NCBI GenBank assembly: GCA_943704415.1
Contig: CALSCO010001689.1
Coordinates: forward strand, 1 to 35,136
Direction: 5' to 3'
DNA: 35,136 bases
From: Parvularia atlantis
Taxonomy: Eukaryota; Opisthokonta; Rotosphaerida
Below are positions 9,473 through 20,700 of this stretch, in pieces. The position numbers and the translations under genes were made by a program. Within the stretch, counting starts at the first letter, position 1; each line of letters begins with the position of its first letter. Below the pieces are notes generated by a model. It saw only the letters and a program-made list of their open reading frames with translations. It had not been told where the DNA came from and searched no databases.

Positions 9473-10766
9473 ATGGAGGAGAGCCTCGTGGCCCGCACAA
9501 CCGTGACGCCGGCCGTGCGCGCCGTGCTCGCGCTGCACGAGCAGCAGCACGCGGGCAAGAACGAGCTGCTGGGCGCGGACGACTACGTGCTGCTGCAGAT
9601 CGCACTCGTGACCATCCCGGACCGCACGCTGCGGCGGACCGTGCGCATGTGCGTCGCTGGGACCGCTTGCACGCCCTGCTCACGCGCACGCCGCACAGCC
9701 CACTGCCGCACACGGCGCTGCCCGAGGACCCGCAGGTGTGCCTGTTCACGAAAGACCCGCAGCGCGAGTACAAGGACCTGCTGCAGGCCAAGGCGATCAC
9801 GAGCGTGCAGCGCGTCGTCGGCCTGACCAAGCTCAAGACCAAGTTCAAGCAGTTTGAGGCGCGCCGCCTGCTGTGCGCGCAGTACGATGTGTTCCTCGCG
9901 GACGACCGCATCCTGCACCTCCTGCCGCCTCACCTTGGCAAAACCTTCTACGACAAGAAGAAGTGCGGCGCGAATGGCTGCGCGCTTTGCACGGCCAAAG
10001 CTAACCGCGCGCCAGGATGCCCGTCGCCGTCAACATCCGCAAGGCGGACCTTGCGGCCGAGCTGCAGGCGGCGCTGAAGTGCGAGCGTGTGAACCGGCGC
10101 CTGCGCGCGTCTGCCGCTGAACGTGCCCACTGCGCAGCGCGACGTACTTGCACATCACCTCGGGCTCGTGTCTCACGGTCAAGGTCGGAAGGATGTCGCA
10201 GCCGCTCGAAGCGCTCGTGGACAACGTCGTGGCCGCGGTGCCCGTGATCGTCAACGCGCTGCCGCGCAAGTGGCGCAACGTGCAGGTGCGTTACCGGCGC
10301 ACGGCATACGGCGTGAGTGCTGACCACTGTGCTGGTGCAGGCGCTGCACCTCAAGACGAGCGCCTCGCTCGCCGTGCCGATCTACGCGCACCTGCCTCCC
10401 GCACCCAAGGCGCCCGTCGCCGCCGCTCCAACAGCGAAGGCTGTTAAGGAGACTGCGCTGCCTGCGGGCAAGCGCAAGCGCCTGGCGGCCGAGCCTCCCG
10501 CCGAGCCCAGCGTGGCACCGGCCAAGGCACCGGCCAAGGCGTCGGCCAAGGCCACGAGCGCGAGTGCGGCAACGCGCAAGGTGCCGGCCAAGGTCAAGGC
10601 CACGAGCGCGAGCGCAGCAACACGCAAGACGCCGGCCGCGCGCAAGGCCGCCGCCGATGAGCCCTCCGCGGCGCTCGCATCGGCCGGGAGCAAGCGCAAG
10701 CAGTCCGCGGACCCGGCGCCGACGCCGGCCGCCGCCGCAGCCAAGCGGGCGCGGCGCGCACAGTAA
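9473..10766 (+). CDS. RSL1D1: Ribosomal L1-domain protein (RSL1D1/UTP30/Cic1-like)
   Basis: Nucleolar L1-fold protein linked to pre-rRNA processing (yeast Utp30 and Cic1, human RSL1D1). Five exons (9473-9648, 9699-9962, 10016-10084, 10138-10285, 10341-10766) give 360 residues. The L1 domain shows VRIPLPHTALPEDPQVCLFTK, ITSVQRVVGLTKLK, YDVFLADDRILHLLP, LGKTFYDKKKMPVAVN, and ITSGSCLTVKVGRM, all matching the human protein in order. The last 120 residues are Lys/Ala/Pro-rich, like histone H1, with a near-perfect repeat (ATSASAATRK twice). Intron 10085-10137 needs a GC donor (GA|GCGTGT). The gene is head-to-head with the coiled-coil gene and tandem with the ZIP gene. Confidence 0.9.
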
Positions 10767-11144
10767 GACTAGCCCCCTTGATTGTACCCTCGGCGCCGTG
10801 GGTCGGTGCGGGCGCGCGGACGCGTGCGCGGCTCTGCATGGGTGTTGCGGCCGGTGCGCTCGGTCTGCCTGGTGGTCGCGAGTGTAGCGCATTTGCAGGG
10901 AGGGCGGGCGGGCGCGGGTGTCGAGGCACCGGGCGCCGAGTGGTCTAAGAAAAGCTAACCATTCTTTCCCTTCCGTCGGCCCCTGCGCAGGCTGCACGGC
11001 GAGGCCTCGGTTGAGCAGATGCGCGCCGCGGGCGAGCACGGCGCGCGCCCCCGGCCCGCAGCGAGCAGCGACCAGGGTGCGTGACACAACGTGTTCGACC
11101 GCGTATCACTTGAGTTCCTTTGTGTAGGCATATTTTGTGTACTG
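10767..11144 (+). promoter_or_regulatory. Upstream region of ZIP gene with probable 5' exon(s)
   Basis: This 378-bp space holds a convincing 51-nt intron (11077-11127: GTGCGT donor, TAG acceptor). Another strong acceptor lies at 10988-10990, with a GCTAAC branch site and a pyrimidine tract. Splicing the 51-nt intron joins an open frame from ATG 11019 in frame to the ZIP start at 11145, adding about 25 residues. An ATG at 10838 could also join in phase. Whether these exons are coding or 5' UTR cannot be settled here. The stretch just before 11145 is locally AT-rich. Confidence 0.5.
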
Positions 11145-12568
11145 ATGAGCGGCGAATCGGGCAACGTCGCGCTCGCGTTCGGCCTGACGACGGCCGCGGG
11201 CCTGGCGACGATGCTGGGCGCGGCCGCGCCGTTCTTCGCGACGAGCGCCAACAAGACGGTGCTGGCGGCGGCCGTGGGGCTGTCGGCGGGCGTGATGACC
11301 TGTGCGCGCGCGCGTGCACGCGGCGAGCACCGGCGACGCTGACGCGCCGCACCAGACGTCTCCTTCGTCGAGATCTTCTTCAAGAGCAAGACCGCGTTCC
11401 TGGCCCTGCCGCACAGCCAGCACGCCAGTGCCGAGACGGCCGCGTGCTTCTTCGGTGGCGTCGTCCTCGTGCTCGGCATCGACTGGCTCGTGCACCGCCT
11501 CGAGCGCGCGGCCGCGGGCGGCTCACCGGGCGACGACCGCGAGGTGCGGCCGGCCTCACCTTCGCGAAGCGCGCCACGCTGAGCAGCAGCGCGCGGCGCA
11601 CAGGACAAGAACGACGACGCCGTCAACGGCTCGTCTGGCGACCTGCCGGCGTCGTACGGCGCCGTCAACGGGAGCGAGGCGCAGGCCGAGCTCGTGCCGG
11701 CGGACGAGGGCGCAGGCGCGGCGCGGCCGAGCGGCGCGGTCTACGTTGAGCCGTCGGTGTCGTTCTGGCGCCACCCCGTGCGCTGGCTGCAGGAGGACTG
11801 GCAGGGCTACGCGCGGCACCCGGGCGAGCTGGTGCGCTGGCCGATGACGCCCGCAGGTGCGCACCGTGCGCTCACGAACACGCACGCGCACGCGCGCATA
11901 GGACCGCGCCACGCGCCGCGACAACCGCCACCTGCAGCGTGCCGGGTTTGTCACGGCGCTGGCCATCGCCATCCACAACTTCCCCGAGGGCCTGGCCACG
12001 TTCATCGCCACGCTCGAGGACTCGCGCGTGGGCGCGGTGCTAGCCGTCGCCATCGCCATCCACAACATCCCCGAGGGCGTGTGCGTGGCCATGCCCGTAT
12101 TCCACGCAACGGGCTCGCGCATGAAGGGGTGCGTTGCGCGTTGCGCGTGTGCTCCCGGTCTTACATGCGCACTCTCTCTCTCTCGTGCTCCAGCTTCTTG
12201 CTCGGCACGCTCAGCGGCCTCAGCGAGGTTGTCGGCGCGGCCCTCGCCTACGCCGTCCTGGCCTCGGTCCAGGTCGACGCCATGTACGCGATCATGTTTG
12301 GCATCGTCTCTGGGGTGCGCGCCTGTCAGCCGCGCGGCGACGGCGCCTGACCGCACGCGCGCGCGCAGATGATGGTCTTCATTTCGATCCAACAGCTGCT
12401 GCCGACCGCGCACAAGTGCGTGCGCCCGCCGCGCCCGCCGCGACGCTGACCTGACGCTGTGAATGCGCAAAAACAAACAGGTACGACCCGCTCGACCGCA
12501 TCACGTCCTACTCGTTCATCGTCGGCATGGTGATCATGGCCGTCTCGCTCATCCTGTTTGAGTACTGA
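11145..12568 (+). CDS. ZIP-family (SLC39/ZupT/GufA-like) metal transporter
   Basis: Multi-pass membrane importer of zinc or related divalent metals into the cytosol. Seven exons (11145-11301, 11356-11543, 11604-11831, 11902-12128, 12194-12314, 12369-12415, 12481-12568) give 351 residues. TM segments run from the N-terminus ([20 protein letters not shown]). A hydrophilic loop of about 90 residues precedes the signature helices, and the two ZIP metal-site helices carry HNFPEG and HNIPEG. These are followed by [26 protein letters not shown] and a final TM helix ending LILFEY. It resembles the bacterial-type ZupT/ZIP11 group more than His-loop LIV-1 ZIPs. For intron 3, a GT donor at 11832 (70 nt) is preferred over a 43-nt GC alternative. 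The true start may lie in upstream exons. It converges on MCM9 with 80 bp between stops. Confidence 0.93.
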
Positions 12569-12648
12569 GGTAGACCCATGGGGGGACCGCTTGCTGCCGC
12601 CCGACCCGCGCGTGTGCAAGAACACAACATGTTTGGTGCAGAACCAAC

Positions 12649-15600
12649 CTACAAGAAGCGCTTGCGTTTGCGCGCCCCGCCGCTTCCGTCGTCGTCGCCG
12701 TCATGCTCGCCCCAGCCCTCCTCCCACCCGGGCGCGACGCTCGCGCGCCCGGGTGTGCCCACGAGCATCCACAGGCCCTGCGACGACACGGCAAACATGC
12801 CCGAAGGGTCCTGCAACGACGGCGAGGGCGAGGGCGTCGGCGGCCGCGTGCGTCGCCCCAGCAGCCGCTGGCTCAGACGGTCCTCGTCTTCGTCGTCGTC
12901 CTCGCCGGCGCCATAGGAGCGCTGCACGGTCGGGGCGGGTCGCAGCCCAAACATGCCGGTCTGCGACGCCTCGCGCAGGTCCATCACAGGCGTCGAGCCG
13001 GTCGACTGCTGCGACGCGCGCGGGCTCGGTGCCGGTGGCTGTGGCGGTCGTGCCGGCAGCGGCTCCTGTTGTGGCTGCGGCTGCGGCCGCGACTGCGGTG
13101 CCGAAGTCGGGGTAGGTGCGGACGACGGCATTCGTGCGGGTGCGGCGCCCGACGAGCCGCTCAATGGTGCGCTCGGCGGTGGGCTCATGAAGAAGCTGGT
13201 GCCGGCGAGGTGCTCGAGCCCGAGGCGCCGCAACACGATGTCCTCTGCGCGCGACGCGATCAGCGCCGCGGGCTGCAGCTGTTGTAAGCAAGCACGCACC
13301 CTGCCGCGCGTACTCCTCGTGTGGGTCCTTCGGGAAGGACGTGTGCAGGGCTGAAAACGCGCCAAAGAGCGCCGACGCCTGCATCGACGACTCGATCATG
13401 ATCGTTGCGATGACCGCGTCCACGACGAGGCACTGCCGGCGTGACATCAGGCGCGCGTGCGCCTACCGGCACCGGCGCCCGTCAGCCGCGAGCACGGTGT
13501 GCGCAGTCGACGCGCCTGCGACAGCCGAATGAGCGACTCGAGCATGCGGATCGTCGTGCGCGCGGCGTTGCGCTGGTCGCCCTGGCGCTGCATCTGGTAG
13601 TAGGCGAGCAGGACCTGCTCGCAGGCGGGCGTCATGACCGGGTGGATTGACTTGACGTGCGAAATGTACGCCTGACGCGCAGGACGCTTGAGCTGTGCCG
13701 GCGCAGCTCACCAGCGCACGCGCGCACACCTGCAGCTTGGGCAGCGGCCACGCGTCCGCGTCCTTCTTAACCAGGCCCGTGTCGGCCTGCAGGATGAAGC
13801 GGCTGACGAGGCTACGCGCAGTAGACGCGCGTCAGCAGCCGCGCCAGACGGCACAGCGCACGCACAGGTCCCAGTTGTCGTTTTGCGTGTCGAGCAGGAT
13901 GAGCACGAGGTCGAAGCGCGACAGCAGCGGCGACGCGAGCGCGATGTTGACCGAGACCGACTGGGTCGGGTCGTACTTGCCGCGCGGGTTCGTGGCCGCA
14001 AGCACCGTGCAGCGCGTGTTGAGCTTGCACACCAGCCCGGCCTGCGCGCACGGCCGTTCAGCGCGCCACGACGCGCGTCGGCCCAAGCCTGCCGCGCCTT
14101 GGCGACGCTGAGCGTCTGTTGCTCCATCGCCTCGTGGATCGCTGTGCGGTCTTGTGGACGCATCGATCCAAACTCGTCGATGGCGCATATCCCGCCATCG
14201 GCCAGCACGAGCGCGCCGGCCTCAAGGCTCCACTCGCCGCCGTCCTGGCGTAAGACGCCTGAGTGTCGGAGGTAGCTCACCGTGCGCCGCACCTTCACTG
14301 CCGAAACCGTCAGGCCCGCGTTGGTCGTGCCCATGCCCGTGGTCATGACCGAGCGCGGGCTGAGACGCGTGGCGTACTTGAGGAACTGCGACTTGCCCGT
14401 GCCTGCGCGGGCGGGTCAGCGCGCGGCGCCGGGCACGGAGCAAGGGCGCGTGCCTGGGTCACCTACGAGCAGTAGGTGGATTTCGCCGCGCACGCGCATC
14501 CCGCTCGCCTCGGTGTGCGTCACGCCGCCGATGAGGCACAGTGCCACGGCGAGCTTGATCACGTACAGCCCGAACGTCTGCGGGCAGATGTTGATGAGCA
14601 GCTGGTTGCGCCCTGGCGTGACAGCAGCGCGTGAGACGCGCGGCACTGCACAGAGCGTGCCTTCCAGCGGGCGCGCGGCGTGCTGGCGCCAGAACTCGTC
14701 AAACTCGGCGCGCAGCTCGTCGGTCACGACGACGCGCGAGCGCTGGTCGTTGTGCACCTCAATGTGGTTGGCTGCCAGCCAGTCAGGGCACGGCAGCGAC
14801 GTGCGGTCCCGTTCGCGCCGCACCGAGCAGAAACAGCTCCACGTCCGTGCGCTCGCCCACGACCGTCGGGCGCCACCGGCGCATGACGACGCCGCTGCGC
14901 AGCCTGCACTCAGCACAGCGCGCGCGAGAGCGGGCACGCACAAGATCGTCACATCGTCACCCGCCTTGCATGTGTCGACCAGGTCATCCTGCACCACGAC
15001 GGCGATCGAGCGCGGCATGGTGCCGATCGTCAGCTTGTTGACCTGCTCCTGGATCTTGATCTCCTGCAAGTCGCGGCACGCCTCGGCCATGCCCGCTGCG
15101 GGGACGCGGGCGTCGGCGCCGTGCGCGCAGCGCGTGCGGCACGGCCGGCGCGGCGCACCCATGTCCTGCGGCACCAGGACAAACTTGGTCGAGTCGCAAG
15201 CGTCGGACGCGCACGCGGTCGGCTTCGGGATGGCGTTGTACTGCTCGACCTCGGCCTTTACGGGGAACTGCTTCCTGCACTTGGTGCACTGGAACACGCG
15301 CGAGGCCTCGAGCATTTTGATCATGCCGGTGCAGGTGACCGTGCCTGCGTCCGCCCGTGCCGTGAGCGCGCGACAGCCGAGGTCGCACGCGACGGCACCC
15401 GTGATCGCGATGAAGCGGTACACGTCGCTGTTGACCGGCATCGTGTTGCGCTTGTACTCGGAGCAGTCGGGCAGGTGGCACAGGCGCGCGTGCACGTTGG
15501 GCTTGTACACCATGCGCTCGTGCTGCTCGTACGCGTCCATCACGCGCGCCTCGGCCTCACGCAGCGCCGTCTCGAGCAGTGGAAGCACGCGCAGCGGCTC

Positions 15601-15909
15601 GGCCAGAACAACGTTGGCGAGACTCGCATCGGCGTCTGTGAGCGCGAGATGGCTGGCGCACAGCGCGTCAGCGGTGGCAGCAGCAGCAGCAGCGACGCAC
15701 TCGATGGGCACGCCGTAGTGGCGCTGCGGGTCGGGCGCGAGCAGGACGTGCACGAGCTCGTCGCGGCAGCGCGCGGCGCAAAACTGCACGAAAAAGTCTG
15801 ACGCACGCACTCAGCCGTCAGCCGCACGCGTGCGCGCACCATACGGCGCACCTCGCACGGCGCCCGCGTCGCCGACGTCGACGACGGCGCCCTCGGTCGC
15901 GCGACGCAT
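12649..15909 (-). CDS. MCM9: MCM9 helicase
   Basis: AAA+ MCM-family helicase that acts with MCM8 in homologous recombination and mismatch repair. Fifteen exons (15909-15852 down to 13244-12649) give 839 residues with consistent phases. The zinc finger is C156, C159, C181, C186. MCM9-specific blocks are present: [39 protein letters not shown]. Walker A is GDPGTGKS (361-368), Walker [14 protein letters not shown], and the arginine finger lies in [28 protein letters not shown] and [10 protein letters not shown] follow. The tail is low-complexity and acidic, ending in a basic RKRKRFL. It is shorter than human MCM9 because the long unstructured tail is reduced. Four introns need GC donors (14613-14660, 14403-14453, 14042-14097, 13463-13515). 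Conservation of Walker A proves the second. The gene is head-to-head with the WW gene at 56 bp. Confidence 0.95.
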
Positions 15910-15965
15910 CCGGCCTACACGCTGTCACGCTTAATGCCAAACAGTTTACTACGTGTAACATACGA

Positions 15966-17667
15966 ATGCAGCGCGTCGACGACCTGCGCGGGCAGCTGTC
16001 GCGGTGCGCGCCCCGCTGCGCTGCACAGGGCCGTGGCGGGCTGATCCGCACGTGGTACGGGCCGCAGGAAGCGCGCGCACGACGATGCGCAGCAGCAGCA
16101 GCGGGAGGACGGCGACCTGAGCGGCGACGATGTGGCGCCACGAGCCGCGGTGGGGACGACGAGCACGAGCGGGCGCGCCGTGCCGGCCGCGCGCCGGCGC
16201 CGGCCGATCGGCGCGTTTTCGATCACGGGCGAGGTGAAGCTGCCGGTGACGACCGTCGCGCCGCCCGCGCACGCGCCCCTTGCGCAAGCGCCCGTGGATG
16301 TGCAGACCGAGCGCCTGCGCTACCCGCCTATGGTGCGCGACCGCACGCCCGAGGCGATCGTGCACCGGCCGGCCTCCGGCAACAGCCCCGTTGTGCTGCG
16401 CTCGGGTTACGCGGGCGCGTACCACGCCGCGCCGACGCGCTGGTACGACGAGCCGTACGGCGCCACGCCGACGCGGCCGCTCGGGCCATACGACGGCGCG
16501 CCAGACTGGCCCCGCGCGGACGATACGTGGCCCGCGCGGCAGCCCGTCGTCGTCCCGGCCGACACGGTTCCGGCCGACGCGCGTTTCTACGAGACGAGCA
16601 CGCCCGTGTACTACCAGCCGCCGCGGTCGGGCGCGTGGCCTTCGGCCGCGCTACCGCCCCCGGCATCGGCGCTCGAGGTGTACGCCACCGTTGACGCGGC
16701 GATGACCGGTGACACGTACGGACAGCAGCAGCAGCAGGATGCGCCGTCAAGAGCCGTGGAGGCGCACGCGGACAGCACGACGGCAGAGCAGGGCACGGTG
16801 TCGACGGCCGCGCACGAGAACGAGGACGACGAGGCGATTCCGCAGCCGCCCGAGCCGTGGACCATCGCCATGTCGCAGAAGCACAAGCGCAAGTACTATT
16901 TCAACCCGCGCACGCAAAAGTCCATCTGGCCCAATACGGCCGAGGCGGAGGAGCTGTTTGCGTCGAGTGCCGTGGCATCTGCCCAGGATGCGACGAGCGA
17001 GAGCTCGCCGCCCGAGGACGCGATGGCGGTTGACGTGGCAGCGGATGCGCCTGAGCCGGCGACGGCGACCGAGCCGGCAGACGCCGAGCCAGCGCCGCCA
17101 ACCGTACAGCCTGCATCGCAGCCGGCATTGCAGCCGGCATCGCAAGACACTGCAGCCGTACAGCCTGCCGTCGTTCCGCCCGCCGCCATGCAGCCCGAGA
17201 CGCGCAATGGCGAGCCGTCGTTCACGCAGCGCCGGGCCGCGGTACTGATGGAGCTCGCGCCCCTGCTGGGCCCGTCGCTGCAACAGACCGTGAACGTGCA
17301 GGCCCTGCGTGATCAGCTCGCGCTCGGCGACGCGAGCTGCGCAGTGCCACTCGCGCTGCTCGAGACGGCGAAGTCTCCGGCGGCGGCAACAGCGCACAGC
17401 CTCCTCGCGTGGCACGAAGTGCAGCGCCGCGCCCAACTCGGCGTCGTCTCTGCCAGCACCGACCGTGCGCTGTGGCTCACGCGCGAGCTGCTCGCTGACT
17501 CGGCCGCGGACGTCGCCGTGGACCTGCTTGCTGCTTTTCCTGCGTGGGACGGCGCCGTGCCGCGCGACGGCCTCACTAACCCGCGCACGCCGACGAGCGA
17601 GCCGGACGCCGGACGCCGCACGCGCCTGCTCGCCGCGTGCAACCGGCTGCTGGCTGCGTCGCAGTGA
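15966..17667 (+). CDS. Orphan protein with one WW domain
   Basis: Two exons (15966-16003, 16068-17667) give 545 residues, making this the only intron-poor gene here. The short first exon joins in phase to give MQRVDDLRGQLSRKRAHDD, with a KRKR-like basic patch and a QQQQ run. A long Pro/Tyr/Ala-rich region lacking clear domains follows. A WW domain sits at about 275-303: W277, the YYFNPRTQ core, and W300-P301. Group I WW domains bind Pro-rich ligands, often on RNA polymerase II tails or splicing proteins. A low-complexity Ala/Pro/Gln linker follows, then a C-terminal helical domain of about 140 residues (RRAAVLMELAPLLG to LLAACNRLL). No known family was recognised beyond the WW domain. It converges on the IP3 receptor with 69 bp between stops. 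Confidence 0.85.
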
Positions 17668-17736
17668 ACCAAATGCGCGTGCTTGTTGACACGTCGCAAA
17701 GCAGACACATCGCCCTCTGGCACCCCTGACACTTTT

Positions 17737-20700
17737 TTACGCCGGGCCCATCAGCGTCGCCTGGCGCGCGCGCTGCGACTCCTCCAGCCGCCGCTCGTCC
17801 TCCTGGCGGAAGCGCTCGAGGATCGTGTCGAGCTTCTCGCGGATCTCCTGCAGCTGGTCCTGAGCACGCGCATTCGAGTGAGCGCGCCGCGCCACGCGCG
17901 GGCAGGCGTGGCGCACCTCGACGAGGTTGCTGTCCTGCTGCAGGTCCAGCGCGCGGTTGATCGGGAACCAGTCAGGCTCGTTACGCCGGTCCCAGACGTA
18001 TTGCTGCGTGCCCGAGACGTGCGCGTAAGCCAGGAGCGTGGAGCGCGCAGACCCGGCATGCGCACCTCGTGCGCTGTGTACTCCTCGTCGTCCTTCAGGC
18101 CCAGGTACGCGAGGAAGAAGAGGTACGCCCACATGTTGTGGTCCTTGTCGATGTGGTTCTGGAAGCCCGAGCCTGTGCGCGCCCGCGGTCGTCAGCCCCG
18201 CCGAACGACGCTCACACGCCAATCGCGCGCTGGCGCACCGGTGCGGTCAAACTCGTCGGCCGGCAGCGAGCACACAAAGCAGCGCGAGCGCATGTCCTGC
18301 CGCAGATGTTAGCGTCGCAGCGGCGCACAAGCACGCGCGCGCAGAAGCACCTCCTCGATCTCAAACTTCTCGTCACGCAGCTCCGAGAACGTGTCGACGA
18401 TGATACCGAAAATGATGTTGAGGCCGATGGTTGTGATGATCACAAAGTACGAGATGTCGAGCAGGGCGCGCACGCCGATGTACGGCCACGAGTCGTTGCC
18501 GTTGGCGTCGAGAACATCGCCGATACCGCCACCCGCACGCAGACCTGGTATCGAGGCGTGTGTTGGCACCGCGCGAGCAGCGCGCGCACGCGTACGCACC
18601 GTTGCTCAGCGTCGTGATGAAGCACTGCCAGAACGTGTTGCACAGCAGCAGGCCGTTAATGTCCGGGGCGATCGATGACCGGTAGTAGGCGAAGAGGATG
18701 AGGGCGTACTGGTACATGATGATCACGCCCAGCAGCGTGACCATGAGCAGGGCGCGCCCGTTCTTCGTCACCTGAACAGCCGCGCACGCACGCGCGCGGC
18801 ATCAGCCCTGCGGCTCGCACGGCTTTCGCGAGCGCACCGACTGCAGCACGCGCACGAGCAGGTCGTTGTTGACGATCACGTGCAGCAGGTGGAAGCAGAA
18901 TGTGTAGCCGTCCGTGAAGACACCGGCGAACGAGAAGCCGACAAACGCGAGGTAGTACCAGAACTGCGGCGCGTGCGTGCGTCCGCGGTCAGCAAGCGCA
19001 CAGGCCGAGCACACGTAGGGCGCGCGCGCACCGACAGCTTGTACACGTCGCACTCGAGGTCCAGCGGGTTGAGGTTGCGCGGCGGGTTGGCGATGAAGTA
19101 GAGCACGGCGATCAGGACCGAGGTGAAGATGTGCACGCTGCCGATAACGTAGAGGAAGTTGTGGTACCAGTCGGGCACGATCGGCGCCGTGACGTCGAAG
19201 TCCTCGCTGTTGTTCTCCCTGCGGCGTGCCGCGTGCCGCGGGATCAGTGGCCGGGCCCGTCATGGCATCGCAAAGGACGCACCAGACCGACAGCATGACG
19301 ATGTTGATGACGAGCGTGAGCAGCAGGATAAACCAGTACAGGTAAGGGCTGATGTCGAGGATGAGGAACTGGCGCGGCGGCGATGCGGCGTCAGCCGTCC
19401 CGTGTCACGCAGCGCGGTGCTCAAGCGAGCGCAGACCTTGAACAGCGGGATGCGCAGGATCGTGTCCTGGTACTTCATCTTGGCCAAGAAGTCCTCGCCG
19501 CGCTCGAGGAAGTCGCGGATTTTGTCAACGGGAGTGGAGCGGTCGACCGACCACAGCAGCTCGTCCTTGAGCTGCGGGCACGCGCGAGCGCGTTCAGCCG
19601 CGCAGACCACGCGCCTTTGCCGCCGCAGAAAATCACCTCGTTGCGCAGGTTGCGGCGCATGTTGCCCACGCGGAAATAGACCTTCTCGACGCTGTCGTTG
19701 ACGAGGATCTCGATGTGCTCCATGCCGCCGGCTAACTCCTTGAGCAGCGCGGCCTTGTCCTTCTCCTTCTTCACATCCACCACCAGGCCCAGGTCCTCCT
19801 CGATCGTCGCGCTCTTGCGCGGCTGCGGGCGCGTGCGTGAGCCTCGCGTGCCGGCGTAGCCAGGCCGGCGCCACGCACGTTGAAGTCGCGGAAGCGCTGG
19901 AGGATTCGGTACGCAAGGAAGCCGATGTCGGCCGGGTCCACGTCCTTGCCCTCGACCGTCTTGGACGGGCCGTAGCGCGGGTCGTACATGGTCGAGCGGA
20001 CCGCGTCGAGGTCGAGCACGACGTACAGCTGCGCGCGCGAGCGTGAGCACTGTTGCGCCCAGGCATGCCGCCCGCAACGCACGTCGCTCGCCAGGCTCGC
20101 CGCCTCGGCGCCGTTCTCCTCGAGCAGCGTCGACGCGAGAAGCACCGCGCCCTTCTTGATCTCGGCGATGTGGTCGGGCGTGCAGTCGTTGAACTGCTCC
20201 TGCCGGAGCAGGTGGTTGATGATGTCGACCACTGCGCGAGAGCGCCGCGCGTCAGCCGCCGCACATCGAGTGGGGGCCCTCGCGCGGACGCACCTTTGGC
20301 GTCAAACACGACGACCTGGTTCGGCTGGTTGCCCATCGTCACCTCGATCAGCGTCTCCAGGTTCTGGATCACCAGGTCGACGCTGTCCTCGTCAATGTTG
20401 AGGTAGATCACGTGCAGGTACTCGACAGCCTTCTGGACCTGGACGCGGGGCGCGCGCGGGGTGGCAGCGTGCGTAAATGAAACGTCATGCGCACGCGCCC
20501 GGCGCACCAGGTTGACCGACTTGATGTTGTCCGGCTGCTTGGCAATGTACGACTTCATCTTCTGGTTTTGGCCCTCGCACAGCAGCTGGCGACGGTGTCA
20601 GGGCGGCGCGCTCCGGGCCGCTCGCGTGAGACGCGCACCTGGATGATCCGCAGCAGCTCCTTGCACAGGCCCGCGACGGCGTCAAAGTCCACCGGCGGAT

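Noticed and set aside
11857-11901. Using the strong-looking GTGCGC at 11857 as donor of ZIP intron 3
   Set aside because: It leaves the wrong phase for the conserved [10 protein letters not shown] frame; the GT donor at 11832 keeps phase with a 70-nt intron.
13693-13729. A 37-nt MCM9 intron ending at 13693
   Set aside because: It is shorter than any other intron and inserts seven residues absent from MCM9; the next acceptor (58 nt, ending 13672) gives a gap-free alignment.
14282-15718. 478-codon plus-strand open frame opposite MCM9
   Set aside because: MCM9 motifs on the minus strand account for the sequence; the plus frame has no recognisable domain.
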